Below are positions 34,755 to 42,926 of a stretch of DNA of 64,000 bases, in pieces. The translations under genes were made by a program, and so were the position numbers. Source of the stretch: Ramlibacter tataouinensis. Its GTDB lineage: Bacteria; Pseudomonadota; Gammaproteobacteria; Burkholderiales; Burkholderiaceae_C. Numbering within the stretch: position 1 is the stretch's first letter; each line of letters begins with the position of its first letter. The stretch covers positions 3,658,001 to 3,722,000 of the forward strand of contig NZ_CP116009.1 of assembly GCF_027941915.1 (NCBI RefSeq), in the 5' to 3' direction. The notes under the pieces are model-generated. The model worked only from the letters and a program-made list of their open reading frames with translations. It was not told the origin of the DNA and searched no databases.

Positions 34755-35998
34755 GGCGCGATCCCTCCGGCCGGCGCCTCGCGCGGCCGCCGCGGCGCCG
34801 CTCCCCGCGGCTGCGCCGGGGCATCCGGCGCCGGCGCCGACTGCGCGCTCAGGCCGAAGTGCCGCTGGTGGATGCGAGCGATGGCGGCCGAGAAGCGCGC
34901 CAGCGAGAAGCGGGCCTCGTGCAGCGCACGGCCGTTGTGCTCCAGGCGCTCGCGCAGCTCGGGTTCGGCCAGCACCTGGCCCAGGCCGCGGGCGATGCTG
35001 GCCGGATCGCCGGGCTCCACGAACACGGCGTCGCGCAGGTGGGCCAGCACGTGCGGGATCTCGCCGACCGGCGTGCACACCACCGCCACGCCGTGCGCCA
35101 GCGCCTCGAGGATCGCCAGCGGCAGGCCTTCGTCGTAGGACGGCAGCACCAGCGCATCGGCCTCGGCCAGCAGCCGGCCCAGCTGCGCCTGGTCGGCCCA
35201 GCCGTGGAAGTGCACCCTGTGCGCCACCCGCAGCCGCTCGGCGTGCGCCGCATAGCCGGCCGTGTCGCCGCCGCCGGCGAGCGTCAGGCGCAGCGGCAGG
35301 CGGGCCAGCGCCGGCTGGGCCAGTGCCTGCAGCAGGTCGGCCACGCCCTTGCGCTCGGACAGGTTGCCGACGAACAGCACCTGAAACGCCTCGCGCTCGC
35401 GGGCCCTGCGGCGCGGCACGGCCGGATCGGGCACGCCGTTGATGACCACCTCGACCCGTTCGGCCGGCACCCGCAAGTCGCGCGTGACGAAGGCGGCCGA
35501 CACCTGGCCCAGCACCACGCAGGCGCGCGGCAGCGAGAAGATCCAGCGCACCAGCGCCTGCAGCGGCCGCGGCAAGCGCGCATAGCTGTGGTGCAGCTGC
35601 GCCGCGTGCAGGTGCAGCACGGTCGGGATGCCCAGCGCGCGGCAGGCCACCAGCACAAGGGACTCGCGCACGAAGTCCAGCCGCTCGGCCATGTTGACGT
35701 GCACGCCGGCCAGCTGCCCGCCCAGGCGCGCGCGCGCCAGTTGGACCACCGCGCGCAGCACCTGCAACAGCGAGGCGGCGGCGTTGCCGCTGCCGCGCGT
35801 GTCCAGCGGCCGCAGCACCGGCCCGCCCTCGGCTGCGGCCTGCGACTGGATCAGGTAGTCGGCGACCTTGAACATGCCGCCGCCCACCGGGGTCCAGGGC
35901 ACGGCGATGTAGATGAAGCGGCCCGGCTGCGCGCGCGTCTCGCCGGCATCGCGGGAGGGGAGGTCGAGGGTGGAGGAGCGGTCCATCGGCCGGGTCAT
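34751..35998 (-). CDS. Glycosyltransferase family 4
   Basis: 415 residues, GT-B fold. The N-terminal half has VPWTPVGGGMFKVADYLIQS and VLHLHAAQLHHSYARLP. The C-terminal GT4 domain has LFVGNLSERKGVADLLQAL and the nucleotide-sugar EX7E motif in LPSYDEGLPLAILEALAHGV. It adds one sugar to the lipid-linked repeat unit. The start ATG overlaps the upstream GT2 stop (ATGA); the C-terminal 30 residues are Pro/Ala-rich and disordered. Confidence 0.9.
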   Translation of the reverse strand: MTRPMDRSSTLDLPSRDAGETRAQPGRFIYIAVPWTPVGGGMFKVADYLIQSQAAAEGGPVLRPLDTRGSGNAAASLLQVLRAVVQLARARLGGQLAGVHVNMAERLDFVRESLVLVACRALGIPTVLHLHAAQLHHSYARLPRPLQALVRWIFSLPRACVVLGQVSAAFVTRDLRVPAERVEVVINGVPDPAVPRRRAREREAFQVLFVGNLSERKGVADLLQALAQPALARLPLRLTLAGGGDTAGYAAHAERLRVAHRVHFHGWADQAQLGRLLAEADALVLPSYDEGLPLAILEALAHGVAVVCTPVGEIPHVLAHLRDAVFVEPGDPASIARGLGQVLAEPELRERLEHNGRALHEARFSLARFSAAIARIHQRHFGLSAQSAPAPDAPAQPRGAAPRRPREAPAGGIAP

Positions 35999-37053
35999 GA
36001 GCACATTTCCTGGCCGTGGCGGGCCGCGGGGTGGGGGTCCTTGATCACGAGGCTGGGGATCAGCGCCCGCGGCGGGCGGCGCGGCGCCAGCAGGCCGCGC
36101 ACCACCCCGGCCGCGTGCACGTTCCAGGCCAGCACGGAATAGACGGCGCGGGCGAGCGAGCGCTTGCGCCAGGCCATCGTGGCGAACGGCGCCGCCAGCA
36201 GCGCGGCGAACAGCAGCGCGGCGCTGCGCTGCGGCAGGGGCCACAGCGGCGCGCTGGCCAGCAGCAGCCACCAGCCGATCACCGCCAGGTACAGGCGCAG
36301 CTCGCGCAGCCCGCGCAGCACCGCCCGGGCATGGCCCTGGCCGAGCGCCGCGCGCAGCACCTCGCCGGCGCCGCACGCATAGCGCGTGCGCCAGCGGCGC
36401 AGCAGCAGGCGGTAGGGCGGCGAATCATGGCCGTAGTGGGTGACGGCATCGATCGGCAGCCGCCACAGCTTCCAGCCGCGCGCGCGCAGCCGCACCGCCA
36501 GGTCGAATTCCTCGTAGCTGTGCAGGTTGCGGTCGGAGAACCAGCCGGCCTCCTCGATGGCGCAGCGCCGGTACAGCCCGCCGCCGTCCAGCCGGTCGAC
36601 CGGCCCGGGCGCGCGGTGCGCTTCGCTGCGGCGGCTGCGCTCGGTGCGTTCGCGGTACTCCAGGCTTTCGGTGTTGAGCTCCACCACGCGCCCGGCCACG
36701 CCGGCGATCTCGGGGTGCTGGGCCAGGAACGCCAGGGCCTGCTCGAGGAAGCCGGGCACCATCTTCATGTCGCCGTCGATGATCTGCACGTATTCGCCGT
36801 CGGCGTGCTGCCAGCCCAGCTGGGGGCCGGTGCCGCAGCTGCGCTCGGCCGGTCGCGCCAGCTGCACGATCCGGATCGGGTAGCGGGCCGCCACCTGCAC
36901 GGTCCGGTCGGTCGAGGCCGAGTCGGCCAGCACCACCTCACCGTCCAGTCCGGCCAGCGCGGCCAGGCAGCTCTCGATCGCCGCGGCGATGTTCGCCTCC
37001 TCGTTGAGCGCCTTGATGACGATCGAGACGCGGCAGGGCGAACTGCGGGTCAT
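35995..37053 (-). CDS. Glycosyltransferase family 2 with C-terminal membrane segments
   Basis: 352 residues. GT-A motifs: VSIVIKALNEEANIAAAIES, ADSASTDRTVQ, and the metal-binding DGDM in QIIDGDMKMVPGF. Two hydrophobic segments (about 255-295: LRLYLAVIGWWLLLASAPLW and SAALLFAALLAAPFATMAW) anchor it in the membrane. It is coupled by ATGA overlaps with genes on both sides, in the middle of the leftward eps block. Confidence 0.9.
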   Translation of the reverse strand: MTRSSPCRVSIVIKALNEEANIAAAIESCLAALAGLDGEVVLADSASTDRTVQVAARYPIRIVQLARPAERSCGTGPQLGWQHADGEYVQIIDGDMKMVPGFLEQALAFLAQHPEIAGVAGRVVELNTESLEYRERTERSRRSEAHRAPGPVDRLDGGGLYRRCAIEEAGWFSDRNLHSYEEFDLAVRLRARGWKLWRLPIDAVTHYGHDSPPYRLLLRRWRTRYACGAGEVLRAALGQGHARAVLRGLRELRLYLAVIGWWLLLASAPLWPLPQRSAALLFAALLAAPFATMAWRKRSLARAVYSVLAWNVHAAGVVRGLLAPRRPPRALIPSLVIKDPHPAARHGQEMCS

Positions 37054-38012
37054 GGGCCCTCCGGCGAGAACACCTCGGCGCTGCGCAGGCGCCAGCGCTG
37101 CCAGCTGTCGGCCACGCGCGCCGGCATGAACAGGGCCATCAGCAGCGTCAGCTGCCAGCGCCGCGTCAGCGCCACCCGGCGCGCGTCGAGCAGGAAGCGC
37201 AGCGCGGTGCGGCGGTCGCCCAAGGCCAGCGCTTCGCGCGCCAGCGTCACCTCCTGCTGGCCGACGAACCACAGCGCCGATTCGCGGTGCCGCGGCGGGA
37301 TGCGGCCGGCGCGCGCGTCGTCGCGCATCTGCTGCAGGAAGCGCGGCAGCGTGTGGCGCGGCTGGCGCGCCGACAGGCTGTCGGACAGCACGCGGTTGGC
37401 CGCGAACGGCGCGTTGACGATCGCCACCGGCGAGGTGTCGGCGACCCGGAACCACAGGTCCAGGTCCTCGCCGTAGTGGTCGCCCTCGGCGAAGCACGGC
37501 TGCATGTCCTTCAGCCGCGCGGCGCGGATCGCCACGCTGCTGCTGCAAAAGGGCGAGGTGCGCATCCAGCGCTGGCGCAGGTCGTCCACCACCTCGACCT
37601 CGTAGAAGTTGTCGGTCACCGGCCAGGGCTCGGGATCGGCGCCCATCAGGTGCGGCACCTTGCGGAAACCGGTGCCCAGCAGGTCGGCCTCGGGGCAGGC
37701 CTGGTGCGCCTGGGCCAGCGCGGCCAGCATCTCGGGGTGGTACCAGTCGTCGGCATCGAGCAGGGCGATCCAGTCGCCGCTGGCCTCGGCGATGCCGCGG
37801 TTGCGCGCGGCCGAAACGCCCGCGTTGGACTGGCGCAGCAGCCGCACGCGCGGGTCGCCGATGCTTTCGACCGCGGCGGCGCTGCCGTCGGTGGAGCCGT
37901 CGTCGACCACGATCACCTCGTGCGGCGGCAGCGTCTGGGCCAGCACCGAGCGCACTGCGCTGTGCACGTAGCGGGCCTTGTTGTACAGGGGCATGACGAC
38001 GGAAAACTTCAT
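37050..38012 (-). CDS. Glycosyltransferase family 2
   Basis: 320 residues. N-terminal GT-A domain with FSVVMPLYNKARYVHSAVRS, VDDGSTDGSAAAVES, NAGVSAARNRGIAEA and the DxD motif in ALLDADDWYHPEM. The C-terminal 100 residues are helical (REALALGDRRTALRFLLDAR). Soluble or peripheral. The ATG (38010-38012) overlaps the ligase gene's stop (ATGA). Confidence 0.9.
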   Translation of the reverse strand: MKFSVVMPLYNKARYVHSAVRSVLAQTLPPHEVIVVDDGSTDGSAAAVESIGDPRVRLLRQSNAGVSAARNRGIAEASGDWIALLDADDWYHPEMLAALAQAHQACPEADLLGTGFRKVPHLMGADPEPWPVTDNFYEVEVVDDLRQRWMRTSPFCSSSVAIRAARLKDMQPCFAEGDHYGEDLDLWFRVADTSPVAIVNAPFAANRVLSDSLSARQPRHTLPRFLQQMRDDARAGRIPPRHRESALWFVGQQEVTLAREALALGDRRTALRFLLDARRVALTRRWQLTLLMALFMPARVADSWQRWRLRSAEVFSPEGP

Positions 38013-39451
38013 GGCGCGGTCCTGGTCCTGAGGGTCGGTTCGATCGGCACCACCGGCGCCGCGCGCGCCTGCACGCGGGCAGCCGCGCCGGATGCGACGG
38101 CGACGATGAGGAGGAAGTGGGTCATCACGTGGCTGCCGTAGTCGATCAGGATCAGCGGCACCTCGCTGATCGACAGCAGGGCCTGGCTCACGTACAGCGC
38201 CAGGCTCAGCCCGCCGGTGGCGCGCGCGTAGCGGAACGCCATCACGGTCAGCACCAGGGCGTACAGCACCAGGCCGACCGCACCCACCGTGCCGGAGCGC
38301 GCCAGCGTGTCGATCATCTGGTTGTGGGCGTGGGTGGCCTGCGGCATGCCGATCGCCTCGCGGTAGCCAGCGTCCCACAGCGTCAGGCCGTAGCCGAACA
38401 CCGGCTGGCGCGCCCATTCCTCCATGGCCACCACCCAGATGCGGTCGCGGCCGGTCAGCGAGGCGAGCTGGGCGCCTTCGCGGGTGTCGAAGAAGTCGGT
38501 GATCGCCGTCGGCAGGTCGAACGCCAGCACCGCCACCAGCGCCGCCAGCACCGCGCCGATCACCAGCAGGCACAGGCCGACGCCGAACGAGCTGCGGCGC
38601 GGGTCGCCGGCGCGCTGCATGGCGTCGGGCGCGCGCCGCACCGCCATCAGGCAGGTGCCGCTGAGCAGGAAGCACAGCCAGGCCGTCTTGGACTGCGCCA
38701 GGAACAGCGCGCCCAGCCCCAGGCCCCAGCAGGCCGCGTTGAGCCAGCCGTGCTTGAGGGGCCGCGCCCACAGGATCACCAGTGCGGTCTGCGCCAGCAT
38801 GCCCATGCCGACCGCGTGCGTGGCCAGCCCGCCGAAGCGCGGCAGGCCGGGGATCAGGCCCTGCGTGTACGAGGTGTCCAGTACCAGCGAGGGCATCACC
38901 GGGATCAGTGCGGCGCTGGCCAGCAGGAAGACGAACAGCGCGTTGCGCGTGACCGCGAAGATGCGCTCGCGGTCGCCGGGGCCGGCCAGTGAGCAGGCCA
39001 GGCCCAGCAGGAGCGGGTAGAGGTATTCGTGCGACAGGCTCGGGTGCGAGCTGAACACCGCCGGCGCGGCCACCGTGGTCAGCCAGAAGAACAGGAAGGT
39101 CCACGTCAGCATCGGCGCCGGCACCGGCTTGCGCTGCACGACGTGGCTGACCATGCGTTCCAGGCACACCGCGATCAGCATCAGCGAGACGCCGCGCTGG
39201 ACCCAGGCCAGCAGCGGATGGCGGGTCGATTCCACCAGCGACTGGACTTCGCGCTGCAGTGCCAGGAAGGACTGGGTCAGGTCGCGGCCGGACAGCAGCA
39301 CCTCCATCGCGGAGAGCACCAGCAGGGCCGGGAACACCAGCCACACCAGGCCGTCGCGGCCCAGCTTGAACGGCTCGGGGCGCGCCGTTTCGCGCGCGGT
39401 CACCGTGGTGGCTTCGGCGGCGCCCGGCCGGCGCACGGTCTTGCGGTTCAT
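38009..39451 (-). CDS. O-antigen ligase/Wzy-like polymerase
   Basis: 480 residues with about 11-12 hydrophobic segments and the O-antigen-ligase (Wzy_C) core: LTGRDRIWVVAMEEWARQPV, GYGLTLWD, and the conserved His in QATHAHNQMIDTLARSG. It would polymerise the flipped repeat units on the periplasmic side. A charged, Thr-rich N-terminal tail of about 30 residues precedes the first membrane segment. It is coupled to the flippase gene by a 4-base overlap. Confidence 0.88.
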   Translation of the reverse strand: MNRKTVRRPGAAEATTVTARETARPEPFKLGRDGLVWLVFPALLVLSAMEVLLSGRDLTQSFLALQREVQSLVESTRHPLLAWVQRGVSLMLIAVCLERMVSHVVQRKPVPAPMLTWTFLFFWLTTVAAPAVFSSHPSLSHEYLYPLLLGLACSLAGPGDRERIFAVTRNALFVFLLASAALIPVMPSLVLDTSYTQGLIPGLPRFGGLATHAVGMGMLAQTALVILWARPLKHGWLNAACWGLGLGALFLAQSKTAWLCFLLSGTCLMAVRRAPDAMQRAGDPRRSSFGVGLCLLVIGAVLAALVAVLAFDLPTAITDFFDTREGAQLASLTGRDRIWVVAMEEWARQPVFGYGLTLWDAGYREAIGMPQATHAHNQMIDTLARSGTVGAVGLVLYALVLTVMAFRYARATGGLSLALYVSQALLSISEVPLILIDYGSHVMTHFLLIVAVASGAAARVQARAAPVVPIEPTLRTRTAP

Positions 39452-40944
39452 GGATGCACCTCCGGACCGGCGGCGGCCCAGCGCGGCCCCGGCAGCAGGC
39501 GGGCGAGCACGCCGCGCGCCTCGGGGCCCAGCACCTGCGGACGGGCGAACACCAGCGCAGCCACGACGGCGGCGCCGGTGCCGGCCCCGGCCAGCAGCGT
39601 CAGCAGCGGATGACCCAGCGGCGCGGCGGCCGCGCGTCCGGCCATCACCGCGGCGCCGGCCAGGGCGCCGAGCGCCACGCCGCGCAACGCGAACGGCAGC
39701 AGCTCGCGCCCGCGCATCTGAAAGGCGGCCAGGCAGGTGGCGACCACCACGCCGGCGCGGGCGAAGATCAGCACCGCCGAGGCGAACACCACGGCATGCA
39801 GGCCGCCGTGCAGCGCCAGCAGCCACCAGGCGGGCAGCGCCAGCAGCAGCAGCGGCAACTGCAGCGCGGCTTCCAGGTGCTTGCGCTGCGTGTTCCACAG
39901 CACCGGCGTGGACAGGCCCAGGCAGGCCCAGGCCGGCACGCACAGGAACAGCACGGCCATCACCCAGCCGGCATCCAGCCAGGCGCTGCCGTACAGCACG
40001 CGCACCAGGTCGCCGGCCAGCAGCGACATCATCACGGCGGCCGGCGTCAGCAGCACCAGCACGCAGGCCAGCACCGTCAGCCAGACGCGGGCCAGCTGCT
40101 GCGGCTCGTCCTGCAGGCGCGCGCCGGCGGCCAGGAAGGTCGGCTGCATGGCGTGCACCAGCAGCACGTTGGGGATCGAGGCGATGTTGTAGGCCACGCC
40201 GTAGAGGCCCACCGCATGGGTCGTGAGCAGGCGGCCGATCACGATGCGGTCCATGTTGGACAGCAGCCAGTTGACGATGTTGGTCAGGAACACGGTGCGG
40301 CCGGTGTCCAGCGTGTCGCGGGCCAGCGGGTGGTGCAGCAGCGGGCGGATCGAGTGCGGGCGGGCGGCGAAGGCGCCGACCAGCGCGACTGCGGCCTGCA
40401 CCACGCAGGCGGCGGCCAGCGCCTGCGCGCCGTAACCCTGCAGCGCCATCGGCACGCCCACCACGAGGTAGCCGGCGGCGTAGCTGGCCATCTGCAGCAG
40501 GCCGAGCACGCGGAAGTTGAGGTCGCGCTGCAGCAGGCAGGTGGCCGGCCCGGCCAGCGCCATCAGCAGGCAGGCCGCGGCCAGCCAGTGCACCATGTGC
40601 TCGATGCGGGCGTCGCCGAAGTAGCTGGCGATCCAGCCGGCGCTGGCGTACATCGCGCCGGCGCACAGCACGCCGGCGATGAGCTGCCAGGTGAAGGCGA
40701 AGCGCACGTCCTCGGCGTCCACCTCCTTCTGCAGCATCAGGATGTAGCTGAAAGCGTTGCCCGACAGGAAGGCCGCGAACGTGAGCACCACCAGCCCGAT
40801 GCCGTAGACACCGTAGTTGCCGGGGCCCAGCAGCCGCGCGAGCACGACCTGCGCCACGAACTGCAGCACGAAGCGGCCCGCGGTGGTGAGCGCGCTCCAC
40901 TTGAACGCGCGCTCGGCGAGCGATCGGAGGGCACCCGGCGTCAT
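39448..40944 (-). CDS. Polysaccharide flippase (Wzx/MOP superfamily)
   Basis: 498 residues with 12-14 predicted membrane segments. The N-terminus has the family look FKWSALTTAGRFVLQFVAQV, then VLARLLGPGNYGVYGIGLVV, and a central LLSNMDRIVIGRLL. It moves undecaprenyl-linked repeat units across the inner membrane. The start is ATG 40942-40944, overlapping the stop of the small exported-protein gene (ATGA). Long open sequence upstream of this start belongs to another frame. Confidence 0.9.
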   Translation of the reverse strand: MTPGALRSLAERAFKWSALTTAGRFVLQFVAQVVLARLLGPGNYGVYGIGLVVLTFAAFLSGNAFSYILMLQKEVDAEDVRFAFTWQLIAGVLCAGAMYASAGWIASYFGDARIEHMVHWLAAACLLMALAGPATCLLQRDLNFRVLGLLQMASYAAGYLVVGVPMALQGYGAQALAAACVVQAAVALVGAFAARPHSIRPLLHHPLARDTLDTGRTVFLTNIVNWLLSNMDRIVIGRLLTTHAVGLYGVAYNIASIPNVLLVHAMQPTFLAAGARLQDEPQQLARVWLTVLACVLVLLTPAAVMMSLLAGDLVRVLYGSAWLDAGWVMAVLFLCVPAWACLGLSTPVLWNTQRKHLEAALQLPLLLLALPAWWLLALHGGLHAVVFASAVLIFARAGVVVATCLAAFQMRGRELLPFALRGVALGALAGAAVMAGRAAAAPLGHPLLTLLAGAGTGAAVVAALVFARPQVLGPEARGVLARLLPGPRWAAAGPEVHP

Positions 40945-41261
40945 CGCTCGCCCGCGTCCCAGCGCCGCAGCACGATGCCGGCCATCAGGGCCAGCGCCGC
41001 CAGCAGCATGCCCCGGGTGGTCTGGCGTTCGGGCTCCGTGTCGGAGGCAGGCGGCGCCTCGTCGTCCTGCAGCGCGACGACGACGACGGGGCCGTGCCCG
41101 GCTGTGCCCCTGGCAGCTGCCTTGGCCGGCGCGGCCAGCGTGGCGTGCAGCACCGGCTGCGGCCCGGGCGTTGTTGCCTGTGCGGGTCCCGCGGCAGGCC
41201 CGCCGGCCCAGGCCGGCTGCAGAGCCATGCAGAGCATGAGCGCGGGGAGGGTTCGGTGCAT
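40941..41261 (-). CDS. Small exported protein with C-terminal membrane anchor
   Basis: 106 residues. A signal peptide (MHRTLPALMLCMALQPAWA) is followed by an Ala/Pro-rich linker, an acidic EAPPASDTEPERQ segment, then GMLLAALALMAGIVLRRWDA, i.e. a hydrophobic span followed by RR and a short tail. The design (exported, disordered, C-terminal TM plus Arg) recalls exosortase sorting tails, but the Pro-Glu-Pro signature is missing. It is the first gene of the leftward eps operon. An in-frame ATG at 41285 would add eight residues before the signal peptide. Confidence 0.6.
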   Translation of the reverse strand: MHRTLPALMLCMALQPAWAGGPAAGPAQATTPGPQPVLHATLAAPAKAAARGTAGHGPVVVVALQDDEAPPASDTEPERQTTRGMLLAALALMAGIVLRRWDAGER

Positions 41262-41415
41262 CACTTCGTCCTGGCCATCCGTCATTGCAGACGATTCTCA
41301 AACAACCCCCTTCCCCAATGGGGCGATGCATCCAGGGGGGTCATGGCTCTTTCAGGCTATTGCCGGAAGAGCTTGGCGGATGGGTTGCGCGGATGGGCTT
41401 GCGGCACGCGATTCG

Positions 41416-41446
41416 CCACCCCCGCGAACGCGGAGGGTCCACGCAG
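41416..41446. repeat. Dispersed intergenic repeat, diverged copy 2
   Basis: CCACCCCCGCGAACGCGGAG then GGTCCACGCA. It matches the repeat at 12473 and 45938 with several substitutions and keeps the GCGAA-centred dyad. It sits in the gap between the small exported-protein gene and the EamA gene. Confidence 0.45.
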
Positions 41447-41523
41447 GCGCCCACACGCATTGCGCGTTGGGCTTCCCGCTCTTGGGTTGGCGGGAGCGAC
41501 TCTTGCTGGGGTTGCGGCTGGGC

Positions 41524-42435
41524 CTAAGCCGTCCTCATCCGTCCCCAGCGCAACAGGCCGGTGGACAGCGCGGTGCCGATCACGATCACGGCGGCGCACA
41601 CCACCATCCACGCGGTCACCGCCTCGGCCAGGAACAGCACGCCGTAGAGCACGGCGAACACCGGCACGACGAAGGTGACGGCCAGCGCGCGCGCCGGGCC
41701 CGCTTCCTCGATCAGCCGGAAGTAGAGGATGTAGGCCAGGCCGGTGCAGACCACCGCCAGCGCGACCAGCGCGAGCCAGGCCCGCGCACCGGGCAGCTGC
41801 TGCGGCCAGTACCAGATCGCCGGCAGTGCGAGCGCGGCGGTGGCGCCGAGCTGGCTGCCCGCTGCGGTCATCAGCGGCGGCAGGCCGGACAGGTACTTCT
41901 TGGTCGCGCTGGCGGCGATGCCGTAGCAGAGCGTCGCCAGCAGGCAGGCGGCCACCGCCCAGCCGGGCGCGGCCGTCGCGGTAGCGAGCGTGAAGCTGGA
42001 CTTGTCGGTCGCCAGCAGCGCCACGCCGGCGAAGCCGACGACCAGCCCGAGCGCGCGCACGGGCGCGGGCCTGTCCTTCAGCCAGGCCCAGGCGATCAAG
42101 GCGCCGAACAGCGGCACGGTGGCGTTGAGGATGGCCGACAGCCCGGTGGTGATCGACATCACCGCAAACGAGAAGAGAGCGAACGGAATGCCCGAGTTGA
42201 CCAGCCCGACCGCGCACACCCGGAACCAGTGCTTCCGTAGTTGCGGGCCCAGCCCGCGCCAGACCACCAGCGGCAGCAGGAAGGCAGCGGCGATGGCCAC
42301 GCGCAAGGCCGCGGTCGCGACCGGGCCGAACTCGACCACGGCCAGCCGCATGAACAGGAAGGAGCCGCCCCAGATCGCGGCCAGCAGCACGAAGTCGATC
42401 ACCCAGGCGCGCGGCCCGCGCCGGCCGGCGCTCAC
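41524..42435 (-). CDS. EamA/DMT-superfamily transporter
   Basis: 303 residues with ten hydrophobic segments in two EamA repeats; the first begins VIDFVLLAAIWGGSFLFMRL and the second LATLCYGIAASATKKYLSGL. It is probably an inner-membrane metabolite or amino-acid exporter. The GTG start (42433-42435) overlaps the TGA of ogt (GTGA). Regulation is therefore tied to the DNA-repair genes upstream, an unexpected pairing. Confidence 0.85.
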   Translation of the reverse strand: MSAGRRGPRAWVIDFVLLAAIWGGSFLFMRLAVVEFGPVATAALRVAIAAAFLLPLVVWRGLGPQLRKHWFRVCAVGLVNSGIPFALFSFAVMSITTGLSAILNATVPLFGALIAWAWLKDRPAPVRALGLVVGFAGVALLATDKSSFTLATATAAPGWAVAACLLATLCYGIAASATKKYLSGLPPLMTAAGSQLGATAALALPAIWYWPQQLPGARAWLALVALAVVCTGLAYILYFRLIEEAGPARALAVTFVVPVFAVLYGVLFLAEAVTAWMVVCAAVIVIGTALSTGLLRWGRMRTA

Positions 42436-42926
42436 ATGAGCCCCTCGATGCGCAGCAAGGCGGTCTTGCGCTCCAGCCCGCCCGCATAGCCGGTCAGCGA
42501 GCCGTCGGCGCCCAGCACGCGATGGCAGGGCACGACGATGCAGACCGGGTTGCGGCCAACTGCGGCGCCGACGGCACGCACCGCGGTGCTGCGGCCGATG
42601 CCGGCCCCGAGCTGGCCATAGGTGCGGCGTTCGCCGCACGGAATGCGAAGCAGGGCCTGCCAGACCGACTGCTGGAACGGCGTGCCGCCCTGCAGGTCCA
42701 GCGGCAGGTCGAACGTCGTGCGGCGGCCGGCGAAGTACTCGTCGAGTTGCCGCATGGTGCGGACCAGCACCGGGTGCGCGGGGTCGAAGCGCCAGCCGGC
42801 GGCATCGGGATGGTGGCGCTGGCCGTCGAACCACAGGCCGGCCAAACCGCGGTCGGTGGCCGCGAGCAGCATGCCGCCCAGCGGGCTGGAGTGGCGCGCG
42901 GCCACCAGGGAGGGATCGAATTTCAT
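42432..42926 (-). CDS. ogt: Methylated-DNA-protein cysteine methyltransferase
   Basis: 164 residues. A suicide acceptor of methyl groups from O6-methylguanine. The active-site motif IVVPCHRVLGADG is near residue 135 (PCHRV), preceded by the DNA-binding YGQLGAGIGRSTAVRAVGAA helix-turn-helix and followed by LTGYAGGLERK. The N-terminal ribonuclease-like domain is present, so it is full Ogt. The start overlaps the stop of the Ada-AlkA fusion gene (ATGA), making a repair operon. Confidence 0.92.
   Translation of the reverse strand: MKFDPSLVAARHSSPLGGMLLAATDRGLAGLWFDGQRHHPDAAGWRFDPAHPVLVRTMRQLDEYFAGRRTTFDLPLDLQGGTPFQQSVWQALLRIPCGERRTYGQLGAGIGRSTAVRAVGAAVGRNPVCIVVPCHRVLGADGSLTGYAGGLERKTALLRIEGLM

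Noticed and set aside
33228-35138. 636-codon plus-strand frame opposite the GMC oxidoreductase and GT4 genes
   Set aside because: Gln/Ala/Val/His-rich antisense artefact; real genes with stop/start overlaps lie on the minus strand.
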